Source: UBA4093 sp036676455
Lineage (GTDB): Bacteria; Cyanobacteriota; Sericytochromatia; S15B-MN24; UBA4093
Direction of reading: 5' to 3'
Assembly (NCBI GenBank): GCA_036676455.1
Contig: JAKFCW010000127.1
Location: forward strand, 1 to 28,022
Length of the DNA stretch: 28,022 nucleotides
In this document: positions 22,487 to 28,022 of the stretch, piece by piece
Layout of the letters: each line of letters opens with the position of its first letter
How positions within the stretch are numbered: the stretch's first letter is position 1
Position numbers and translations under genes: made by a program
The notes under the pieces: model-generated
Database searches by the model: none
Seen by the model: the letters and a program-made list of their open reading frames with translations, nothing else
Told to the model about the DNA's origin: nothing

Positions 22487-23782
22487 GTGTTAGACATCAA
22501 GCTGATCCGCACCGAACCCGAGCGCGTCAAGCGCGGCCTGGAGCGCCGTGGCATGGACTTCGACCTCGATCGCCTGATCGCGCTCGACCTGCGCTTCCGC
22601 GAGACCCAGACGCGCCTCGATGCCCTGCGCGCAGAGCGCAACACGATCAGCCAGTCCATCCCCCGCCTCAAGAAGGAAGGCCAGGACGTCTCCGAGCTGA
22701 TCGCGACCTCCGGCAAGATCGCCGCCGAGATCAAGGGGCTCGATGCCGAGATGGCCGAGAACGAGACCGAGCGCCAGGCCCTGATGTACCAGATCCCCAA
22801 CTTGGTGGACGAGTCGGTGCCCGAAGGCCTCTCCGAGGAAGAGAACGTCGAGGTTCGGCGCTGGGGCACGCCCAACACGTTCGCCTACGAGCCCAAGCCC
22901 CACTGGGAGCTTGGCGAAGCGCTCGGCGTGCTGGACTTCGAGCGGGCCGCCAAGCTGGCGGGTGCGCGCTTCGTGATGCTGCGCGGGGCAGGCGCCCAGA
23001 TGGAGCGGGCGCTCATCAACTTCATGCTCGACCTGCACACGCGCGAGCACGGTTACACCGAGATCCAGCCTCCCTTCGTGGCCAACGAGGAGACGCTATT
23101 GGCCAACGGCAACCTGCCCAAGTTCGCCGATCAGCTCTTCCACCTCACGGACACCAAGTACTACCTGATCCCGACGGCCGAGGTCCCGCTGACCAACATC
23201 TACCGCGACGAGATCATCACCGAGGACATGTTGCCTCAGTACCTCACGGCGTACACTCCCTGCTTCCGCTCGGAGGCCGGTGCGGCTGGCCGCGACACCA
23301 AGGGCTTGATCCGGGTTCACCAGTTCGACAAGGTGGAGATGGTCAAGATCGTCCATCCCGACGGCTCCTTCGACGAGCTGGAGAAGATGGTCGGCAACGC
23401 CGAGCGCATCCTGCAGCTGCTCGGGCTGCCGCACCGGACGGTGCTGCTCTGCGCGGGCGACACGGGCTTCAACGCAGCGAAGACCTACGACCTCGAGGTC
23501 TGGTTCCCGGCCCAGGGCAAGTACCGCGAGATCTCGAGCTGCTCGAACTGCACGGACTTCCAGGCGCGCCGCGGCAACCTCCGTTACCGGGTGAAGGACG
23601 GCAAGGCCCTGGTCAACCCGCATACCCTCAACGGCTCGGGGCTCGCCGTGGGCCGGACGGTGGCGGCCATCCTCGAGAACTACCAGCAGGCGGACGGCTC
23701 GATCGTCATCCCCGAGGCCCTGCGGCCTTACATGGGCGGACGCGAGCGCATCGAGGCAGTCGCCCAGCCGGTTCGCGCCTAA
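22487..23782 (+). CDS. serS: Seryl-tRNA synthetase
   Basis: Charges tRNA-Ser with serine. The 431-residue class II synthetase has a long N-terminal antiparallel coiled coil (about 30-100) that grips the tRNA, TAEVPLT (230-236), motif 2 FRSEAGAAGRDT (260-271) and motif 3 with GLAVGRTVAAILENYQ. The frame is open upstream to 22205, but that part encodes the tandem repeat and overlaps guaA; GTG 22487 has AAGGAG 6 nt upstream and begins LDIKLIR, the usual N-terminus. It is monocistronic, ending at a terminator. Confidence 0.97.
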   Translation: MLDIKLIRTEPERVKRGLERRGMDFDLDRLIALDLRFRETQTRLDALRAERNTISQSIPRLKKEGQDVSELIATSGKIAAEIKGLDAEMAENETERQALMYQIPNLVDESVPEGLSEEENVEVRRWGTPNTFAYEPKPHWELGEALGVLDFERAAKLAGARFVMLRGAGAQMERALINFMLDLHTREHGYTEIQPPFVANEETLLANGNLPKFADQLFHLTDTKYYLIPTAEVPLTNIYRDEIITEDMLPQYLTAYTPCFRSEAGAAGRDTKGLIRVHQFDKVEMVKIVHPDGSFDELEKMVGNAERILQLLGLPHRTVLLCAGDTGFNAAKTYDLEVWFPAQGKYREISSCSNCTDFQARRGNLRYRVKDGKALVNPHTLNGSGLAVGRTVAAILENYQQADGSIVIPEALRPYMGGRERIEAVAQPVRA

Positions 23783-23797
23783 CCGAATCCCCGCAAG

Positions 23798-23827
23798 ACG
23801 AGGCCTCCCGCGAGGGGGGCCTCGTTT
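23798..23827 (+). terminator. Rho-independent terminator of serS
   Basis: A 12-bp stem (ACGAGGCCTCCC with GGGGGGCCTCGT, one G-T wobble) with a GCGA loop, followed by two further T residues. It starts 15 nt after the stop codon. Confidence 0.8.
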
Positions 23828-23845
23828 GATCGCAAGGCAAGCGGG

Positions 23846-23851
23846 TACAAT
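23846..23851 (+). promoter_or_regulatory. -10 box upstream of the pilT cluster
   Basis: TACAAT, preceded by GGG. TTGATC (23826-23831) is a -35-like hexamer only 14 nt away, too close for a normal promoter, so a -35 is uncertain. A start near 23858 would give a 60-nt leader. Confidence 0.4.
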
Positions 23852-23918
23852 ACCTCCAGAATTCCAGGTTGGCTGGTCATCGAGTGCCCAGTGGGACAAC
23901 GATTCGAGAGGTCGCAAC

Positions 23919-24515
23919 GTGAGCGCAAATCCCATTCCCCCGCAAGCCGCAGGCGCTGCTCCCCAGGCGCCCGTCTTCAACCACCCCCGCCTGCAGGAGC
24001 TGCTCAAGAAGGCCTCCGCGGTGCCTGGCGTGGGCGCGATCGTGATGCAGACCATCTACGACCTGGTGCATCCGCAGGATCGCATCCTCGTCTGCTACTA
24101 CCAGTTCGAGGCCACGGTCCCGAAGTCCCCGACGGAAGCCGTCAACAACTTCTACTCCTGCGAAGTGACCCTGGTGACCTCGGCCTACTACATCAACATC
24201 ACGATCTTCCCGAAGGCCCACACCTACCGCAAGAAGAAGATTCACACCGTCGGCGAGGTCTCGGTCAAGTACGATCCGCCGTCGATGGAGGACATCAAGG
24301 GGATCCAGGTCGGCAAGTTCGTGCCCAACAACCTCACGATGAACGTGGTCCTTCACGACGAGAAGGGCAACGTCGTCGATACCTGGCAGACCGAGAGCAC
24401 GCATCCGGAAGCTGTCCGCAACCTCCTGGAAAGCGCCCGCATGCTCAACAAGTGCGTGGGCTACCCCCTGGGCCAGATCGCCCAGCAGGCCTCAGCCGCT
24501 CAGGCGAACGCGTAA
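23919..24515 (+). CDS. Unknown protein upstream of pilT
   Basis: A 198-residue soluble protein that I do not recognise. After a Pro/Ala-rich N-terminus, a short helix (RLQELLKKASAVPG) leads to a region predicted to be rich in beta strands with many aromatic residues (YYQFEATVP, FYSCEVTLV, YYINITIFP) and a basic stretch TYRKKKIHT. The C-terminus is helical and Ala/Gln-rich. No signal peptide, membrane segment or catalytic motif is clear. GTG 23919, with GAGAGG 7 nt upstream, is preferred over the longer frame from 23826, which would include the promoter. It lies 3 nt before pilT, so they are almost certainly in one operon; a role in pilus retraction or its control is an inference from position only. 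Confidence 0.7.
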   Translation: MSANPIPPQAAGAAPQAPVFNHPRLQELLKKASAVPGVGAIVMQTIYDLVHPQDRILVCYYQFEATVPKSPTEAVNNFYSCEVTLVTSAYYINITIFPKAHTYRKKKIHTVGEVSVKYDPPSMEDIKGIQVGKFVPNNLTMNVVLHDEKGNVVDTWQTESTHPEAVRNLLESARMLNKCVGYPLGQIAQQASAAQANA

Positions 24516-24518
24516 GCC

Positions 24519-25604
24519 ATGAATATCATCGACTTCCTGCGAACCGCCGTCCAGAAGACCGCCTCCGACATTCACGTGAAGGTGGGCAACCCGCCGATCC
24601 TGCGCATCGACGGCCGAATCGTGCCGACCGAGTACAAGTCCTTGACCCCGGCCGATACGCGCCAGGCGCTCTACAGCTTGATGAACACCGAGCAGCGCCA
24701 GCAGTTCGAGCAGAACCGCGAGATCGACATCGCGCTGACCATCGACGGGCTGGCGCGCTTCCGCGTGAACGTCTACTTCGAGCAGGGCAACATCGGGGCG
24801 GCCTTCCGCGTCGTTCCGCTCAAGCCGCCCCAGATCGACTCCATGACCTTGCCCCCGGTCATCAAGAAGCTCGCCCTCGAGCGGCAGGGCCTGGTGCTGG
24901 TCACCGGCCCCACGGGCTCGGGCAAGTCCACCACCCTGGCTGCCATGGTCGAGTTCATCAACACGACCAAGGACGTCCACGTCCTGACCATCGAGGATCC
25001 GGTCGAGTTCCTCTACACCAACAAGAAATCCGTCATCACCCAGCGCGAGCTGGGCACGGATACCCTGACCTATCCCAACGCGGTCAAGTACGCCCTGCGG
25101 CAGGATCCCGACGTGATCCTGATCGGTGAGATGCGCGACCAGGAGACGATCATCGCGGCCGTGAAGGCAGCCGAAACCGGCCACCTGGTGCTTTCCACCC
25201 TTCACACGACCGACTCGGTGCAGACCCTGTCGCGGATCATCAACACCTTCCCGCCTCACGAGCAGGACGGCATCCGCCAGCAGCTCTCGGCTATCCTCCG
25301 GGGCTCGGTGGCCCAGCGCCTGATCCCGCATTCCAACGGGCGGGGCCGGCGGGCGGCGGTCGAGGTCATGGTCTCCACCCCGACGGTCTCGGATCTCATC
25401 ATGAAGAACGAGATCGACCAGCTCTACCACGTCATCCAGCAGGGCGGCATGGACGGCATGCAAAGCATGAACATGGCCCTCTTCAACCTCTTCCAGGAGG
25501 ACATCATCACGCTCGACGACGCGCTCTCCTACTCGGAGAACCCCAACGAGCTGCAGCGGATGATGCGCGGCGCCTTCCACGGCTCCGGCTCCATGGTGCA
25601 GTAG
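24519..25604 (+). CDS. pilT: Type IV pilus retraction ATPase PilT
   Basis: A hexameric cytoplasmic ATPase of 361 residues that powers pilus disassembly and twitching. Walker A GPTGSGKS is at 130-137, with the Asp box (TIEDPVEFLY), Walker B (VILIGEMRD) and His box (LVLSTLHTTD) in order. The N-terminal domain starts SDIHVKVGNPP, as in PilT. The C-terminal region has IDQLYHVIQQGG and MQSMNMAL, the counterpart of the PilT AIRNLIRE region that is needed for retraction; the sequence differs from AIRNLIRE. Close to PilT/PilU; PilB is excluded by length and by lacking the extended N-terminal domain. It is second in a cluster with an unknown protein before it and a lipoprotein and Flp-type pilin after it. 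Confidence 0.93.
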   Translation: MNIIDFLRTAVQKTASDIHVKVGNPPILRIDGRIVPTEYKSLTPADTRQALYSLMNTEQRQQFEQNREIDIALTIDGLARFRVNVYFEQGNIGAAFRVVPLKPPQIDSMTLPPVIKKLALERQGLVLVTGPTGSGKSTTLAAMVEFINTTKDVHVLTIEDPVEFLYTNKKSVITQRELGTDTLTYPNAVKYALRQDPDVILIGEMRDQETIIAAVKAAETGHLVLSTLHTTDSVQTLSRIINTFPPHEQDGIRQQLSAILRGSVAQRLIPHSNGRGRRAAVEVMVSTPTVSDLIMKNEIDQLYHVIQQGGMDGMQSMNMALFNLFQEDIITLDDALSYSENPNELQRMMRGAFHGSGSMVQ

Positions 25605-25643
25605 CGGCAAGGCGATTTTGGCCAGTATCGAAGGAGGAACACG

Positions 25644-26237
25644 GTGAAGCGGCTACTGGGTATGAGTCTCGTCCTGGGCTTGGTCGCCCCCGTGACGAGC
25701 TGTGGCTGGTACACCAACGTCCCGGCCCAGATCCACGTGAAATCCGTGGCTCCAAGTTCCATCACGGTGAATTACAAGGAGCCGGGTGCCGGCGCGAAGG
25801 CCACCTACGAGGCCACCATCTCGGACGCCGTCCTGACGCTGGCGGGCGACCCCGGCTCGATCGGCGCGACCTTCTACTCGGTGAACGTGACCTTCACCAA
25901 CGGGACCAGCCAGGATGGCAACGGCAACCCTGCCACGGCCTCGGGCCTGAGCAAGCAGGCGATCGACATGTCGCTGCGGGTCGAGCCCTCGGTCTACCGC
26001 GAGGACCCGCGCAAGGACGAACTCGGCACCGAGAAGTGGGAAGCCGGCAAGCTCATCATCGGCACCGGGCAGATGTCGCTGGGCGCCATCGTCAACCGGC
26101 AGGTCCTCGACTACGGCTTCCAGCGCACCAGCCATGCCGTGACCGCCCTGGTCACGCTCAACGGCTACGACGACGCCAAGTTCCCGACGTCCATCACCGT
26201 GAACGTGCCCATCACCTTCACGGGCTACGCCCCGTAA
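25644..26237 (+). CDS. Putative lipoprotein of unknown function
   Basis: A 197-residue secreted protein. The N-terminus is basic (MKRL), then hydrophobic, ending in VTSC at 17-20, a lipobox, so Cys20 is probably lipidated. The rest is rich in beta-prone, Thr/Val-rich strands (SSITVNYKE, GATFYSVNVTFTNGTS, TSITVNVPITFTGYAP) and looks like an immunoglobulin-like or other beta-sandwich domain. I do not recognise a family. GTG 25644 is preceded by AAGGAGGAACACG, a strong ribosome site. The gap from pilT is 39 nt and the Flp-type pilin starts 3 nt after, so it likely belongs to the pilus cluster, perhaps as a surface or assembly factor. Confidence 0.75.
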   Translation: MKRLLGMSLVLGLVAPVTSCGWYTNVPAQIHVKSVAPSSITVNYKEPGAGAKATYEATISDAVLTLAGDPGSIGATFYSVNVTFTNGTSQDGNGNPATASGLSKQAIDMSLRVEPSVYREDPRKDELGTEKWEAGKLIIGTGQMSLGAIVNRQVLDYGFQRTSHAVTALVTLNGYDDAKFPTSITVNVPITFTGYAP

Positions 26238-26240
26238 CCC

Positions 26241-26405
26241 ATGCTCGCGCGGCTCTGGGAAGACGAAGGCGGCCAGGCCATGGTCGAGTACGCCCTGATC
26301 GCCGGGGCCGTCTGCATCGGCTTGATGGCCTCCATCAAGATCCTGGATCTCGCCTTCTCGGGGCAATACGCCAACCAGCACAAGGGCCTGCAACGGGCCC
26401 GCTGA
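26241..26405 (+). CDS. Flp-type (class III) prepilin, 54 residues
   Basis: A very small ORF starting 3 nt after the lipoprotein. The N-terminus is short and charged (MLARLWEDEGG); the next residues, QAMVEYALIAGAV, then a hydrophobic helix, match the Flp/Fap-type pilin pattern. With cleavage after Gly11, mature residues +5 and +6 are Glu-Tyr, as in Flp pilins, giving a 43-residue pilin. The hydrophobic helix carries the assembly signal; the C-terminus is basic. No ribosome site is visible apart from translational coupling with the upstream gene. Other tad genes (prepilin peptidase, TadA, secretin) are not in the window. It could be a TadE-like minor component. Confidence 0.8.
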   Translation: MLARLWEDEGGQAMVEYALIAGAVCIGLMASIKILDLAFSGQYANQHKGLQRAR

Positions 26406-26415
26406 ACAGCTAACG

Positions 26416-27123
26416 CTAGCGGTTCGGGAAGGTGCGGGCGAACCAGAGGGGAATGAGCCGCTTGGGCTCGTCCTCGCAGAGGTCGGCGACCTTTTGATAC
26501 AGCGGGCTGAAACTCGGCAAGCGGAGTTTCGGCCCGTTTTCTGCTCCGAGCTGGGATTCCAGGGCGTCGCGCTGCATGCCGCAGGCGAAGATCTCGGCGT
26601 AGCCCTCGCGTTCGAGATTGAAGAGGCCGTAGCCCCGACAGATGGCCGGCCGGACCGGATAGACCGAGCAAGAGCCCGAGGCATCCAGCAAGGGGCAGGC
26701 AATCGGAAGGTCGGAAGGAGTGGGTTTGGGGCGATCCCCCGCATCCAGGCGCTCCTGGTACTCCTCCAAGAGTGGCAGGTAAGGCGGGAAGCGCTCCCAG
26801 AAGTCGCGGACCAGCGCCGCAAGTTCCGCCTCGGTCCGCGTCGCGACCAGGTGATCATGCACCAGGTCCCATTCCGAGCGATAGACCCGGATGAGCGCCC
26901 GGTGCAGCTCGCAGCAATGCCCGCAGCCCGCCGCACAGACCGAACGCGGGAAGTCCTCCTGCACCGCTCCGGTCAGGAGGTCGATCAGCACGTAGACATT
27001 GGCCTCGTCGGCGCTGCGCCCCAGGTTGGAGGCGCGCGGCAAGGCATGCCGGACCTCCTGCATGGCCAGGGGGAGTTGCAGCGGCATGCCCTCGGGCTCG
27101 AAGGCGGAAAAGGCGCGGGTCAT
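26416..27123 (-). CDS. YkgJ-family cysteine-cluster protein
   Basis: A 235-residue cytosolic protein with the cysteine-cluster pattern of the YkgJ/UPF0153 family. It has C63-x3-C67-x2-C70-C71, then C143, C152 in SGSCSVYPVRP and C162 in AICRGYG, plus C181. Members are thought to bind a zinc ion or iron-sulfur cluster; the function is not well known. The frame is open upstream to 27378, but ATG 27123 is preferred, since the next small gene occupies 27149-27316 on the same strand with an excellent ribosome site. No clear ribosome site precedes it, so translation may depend on the small gene. It converges with the pilin gene 10 nt away, with no terminator seen. Confidence 0.85.
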   Translation of the reverse strand: MTRAFSAFEPEGMPLQLPLAMQEVRHALPRASNLGRSADEANVYVLIDLLTGAVQEDFPRSVCAAGCGHCCELHRALIRVYRSEWDLVHDHLVATRTEAELAALVRDFWERFPPYLPLLEEYQERLDAGDRPKPTPSDLPIACPLLDASGSCSVYPVRPAICRGYGLFNLEREGYAEIFACGMQRDALESQLGAENGPKLRLPSFSPLYQKVADLCEDEPKRLIPLWFARTFPNR

Positions 27124-27148
27124 GCGCCCATGGTAACAGATGCGCGCG

Positions 27149-27316
27149 TCACAAGGGGCGGATCTCGCCGGTCTCGGGCTCGACCTCGATGCGCGGATTG
27201 CCGGCATCGACCTCGGTGCGCGCGTGGTCGCGCTCGCCGAACTCACCCATGAAGGCATCGGGCTCGGGCAAGACGTCCTGATCGTTCGATTCCGGGGGAA
27301 TGAAGCCGCGATCCAT
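27149..27316 (-). CDS. Small acidic protein, 55 residues
   Basis: ATG 27316 is preceded by GAGGAGG with a short gap, a near-perfect ribosome site. The peptide is very acidic (about 15 Asp/Glu), Pro-rich and without hydrophobic runs; it ends IEVEPETGEIRPL. It is probably disordered. It belongs to no family I recognise. It is 25 nt upstream of the YkgJ gene, so both are likely one transcript, and a role with that metal-binding protein is possible but unproven. Confidence 0.6.
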   Translation of the reverse strand: MDRGFIPPESNDQDVLPEPDAFMGEFGERDHARTEVDAGNPRIEVEPETGEIRPL

Positions 27317-27352
27317 GGGTCACCTCCTCTGAAAGACGCGACGGGCACCGGG

Positions 27353-27380
27353 ATCCTAGCGCGTTTGAGCCGGATCACAA
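27353..27380 (-). promoter_or_regulatory. Promoter of the small acidic protein-YkgJ pair
   Basis: On the minus strand TTGTGA (27380-27375) and TAGGAT (27358-27353), each four of six to consensus, are 16 nt apart. A start near 27346 gives a 30-nt leader before the ATG at 27316. Confidence 0.5.
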
Positions 27381-27414
27381 GGATTGCTCGGCGGCCACCC
27401 CTCCCTGCGGGTCA

Positions 27415-27535
27415 TTGACATCCCTCGCCGCCATCGGAGAGAGTAGCGCCTGTGGAGGTTGCCCAAGGCAGCGAAGCTGACCTCAGGCAACGCTTCCTGC
27501 TGGGGCGACGTTACGCACCGAAAGGGGGGTTCTCA
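27415..27535 (+). promoter_or_regulatory. -35 box and structured leader of the CBS gene
   Basis: A perfect -35, TTGACA (27415-27420), is present, but no good -10 follows (GAGAGT at 18 nt). Downstream RNA can fold in two exclusive ways: GAGGT/ACCTC (27455-27459 with 27480-27484) enclosing TGCC-CAA-GGCA, or GTTGCC (27458-27463) with GGCAAC (27486-27491). CAGG/CCTG (27484-27487 with 27496-27499) is a third pairing. I tried to match it to glycine, THF, c-di-GMP, TPP and SRP RNAs and could not. The ribosome site AAAGGGGGG (27521-27529) lies at the end. Confidence 0.35.
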
Positions 27536-27976
27536 ATGAAAATCCGTGACCTGATGACCGAGAAACAGAAACTCGCGCGCGTCACCACGGTGACGATGCT
27601 TCCCGAGGTCGCCAAGAAGATGAAGGAAGCGGATACCGGCATCATCCCGGTGGTGGACGAGCAGAACGAGGACAAGCTCATCGGGCTCATCACCGACCGG
27701 GACATCGCCGTCCGGGCCGTGGCCGAGGGGATCGACCTCTCGAAGGCCAAGGTGGGCGACTACATGACCAAGGATCTCAACTGCATCTCCTCCGATACCG
27801 ACACGTCCGAGGCCACGCGGCTGATGTCGCAGAAGCAAGTTCACCGGCTGCTCGTCGTCGACAACGACAAGCTGGTGGGCATCGTCTCGCTGGGCGATCT
27901 GGTCGAAGCGGATCAGCGCGAGGGCGCCGAGGCCTTGAAGGGCATCTCGCACGGCGTGAAGAGCGAGAAGAAGTAA
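27536..27976 (+). CDS. Two-CBS-domain protein
   Basis: A 146-residue cytosolic protein formed of two CBS domains (a Bateman pair) and a short basic tail. Each has the typical pattern: first IRDLMTEKQKLARVTTVTML with IIPVVDEQNEDKLIGLITDRDIA, then VGDYMTKDLNCISSDTD with VHRLLVVDNDKLVGIVSLGDLVE. Such modules bind adenosine nucleotides or related ligands and regulate partner proteins, and the partner here is unknown. The frame is open to 27452, but ATG 27536 has AAAGGGGGG upstream and starts the first CBS strand. It has no enzymatic domain. It is monocistronic with a terminator. Confidence 0.92.
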   Translation: MKIRDLMTEKQKLARVTTVTMLPEVAKKMKEADTGIIPVVDEQNEDKLIGLITDRDIAVRAVAEGIDLSKAKVGDYMTKDLNCISSDTDTSEATRLMSQKQVHRLLVVDNDKLVGIVSLGDLVEADQREGAEALKGISHGVKSEKK

Positions 27977-27988
27977 AAGACCAAAACA

Positions 27989-28016
27989 GAGGCCCCGGGT
28001 TGCGTCCCGGGGCCTC
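27989..28016 (+). terminator. Terminator hairpin after the CBS gene
   Basis: A perfect 11-bp stem (GAGGCCCCGGG with CCCGGGGCCTC) and TTGCGT loop 12 nt after the stop. The window ends right after it, so a T-run cannot be checked; the bases visible are CATTGC. Confidence 0.75.
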
Positions 28017-28022
28017 CATTGC

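Noticed and set aside
26416..27378. The 320-residue long form of the YkgJ-type protein
   Set aside because: The extra 85 residues are out of frame with, and overlap, the small acidic gene that has a much better ribosome site, and have no protein-like features.
27440..27520. A known riboswitch (glycine, THF, TPP, c-di-GMP) or SRP RNA
   Set aside because: Short matches such as GGAGAG and CTCAGGCAA occur, but the conserved cores of these RNAs are absent.

Overview
This is a GC-rich chromosomal window (mid-60s % G+C by eye) from a bacterium that uses GTG and TTG starts freely. It is packed with housekeeping genes. I saw no rRNA, tRNA, transposase, integrase, phage gene or CRISPR array. The order rpiB-glyA-wecA/tagO-wecB/mnaA resembles Firmicutes and other Terrabacteria, and rbgA/ylqF and DUF47-Pit fit that too. 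Lipobox proteins, a PilT ATPase and a long NHL-repeat lipoprotein suggest a deep-branching Terrabacteria member, perhaps a non-photosynthetic relative of Cyanobacteria. That placement is a guess from gene content and style.

Layout. 1-2032: 3' end of an ATP-grasp gene, a terminator, then a minus-strand pair (YegS/DgkB-like lipid kinase plus a 79-residue protein) divergent from trpE. 2031-5124: trpE, a DUF47 regulator and a Pit phosphate transporter. 5125-6122: the largest non-coding stretch, interrupted only by a small KGG-repeat stress-type gene. It holds two copies of a 33-bp hairpin repeat around a terminator, and a strongly folded leader with a 16-codon ORF before a class A penicillin-binding protein. 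6123-13157: that PBP, an unknown two-domain minus-strand protein, a Nudix hydrolase, a Bax inhibitor-1-like membrane protein, a second ATP-grasp enzyme and the RbgA GTPase.

13284-18262: rpiB-glyA-wecA-wecB, nearly contiguous, then a CRP/FNR-family regulator with its own strong promoter. The wecA and wecB products would make lipid-linked GlcNAc-1-P and UDP-ManNAc for surface polymers. 18327-23782: a six-repeat NHL lipoprotein converging on guaB-guaA (IMP to XMP to GMP), with serS divergent from guaA across a 3 x 21-bp tandem repeat. guaB lacks the usual CBS module. 23798-26405: an unknown 198-residue protein, pilT, a lipoprotein and a 54-residue Flp-type pilin, all co-oriented. 26416-28022: a YkgJ-type cysteine-cluster protein and a 55-residue acidic protein on the minus strand, then a two-CBS-domain protein with a structured leader and a terminator.

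I did not find a clearly new multi-gene system. The best leads for something undescribed are the folded leader before the PBP gene, the 21-bp repeats between guaA and serS, the 33-bp hairpin repeats after pit, and the unknown-PilT-lipoprotein-Flp pilin cluster.
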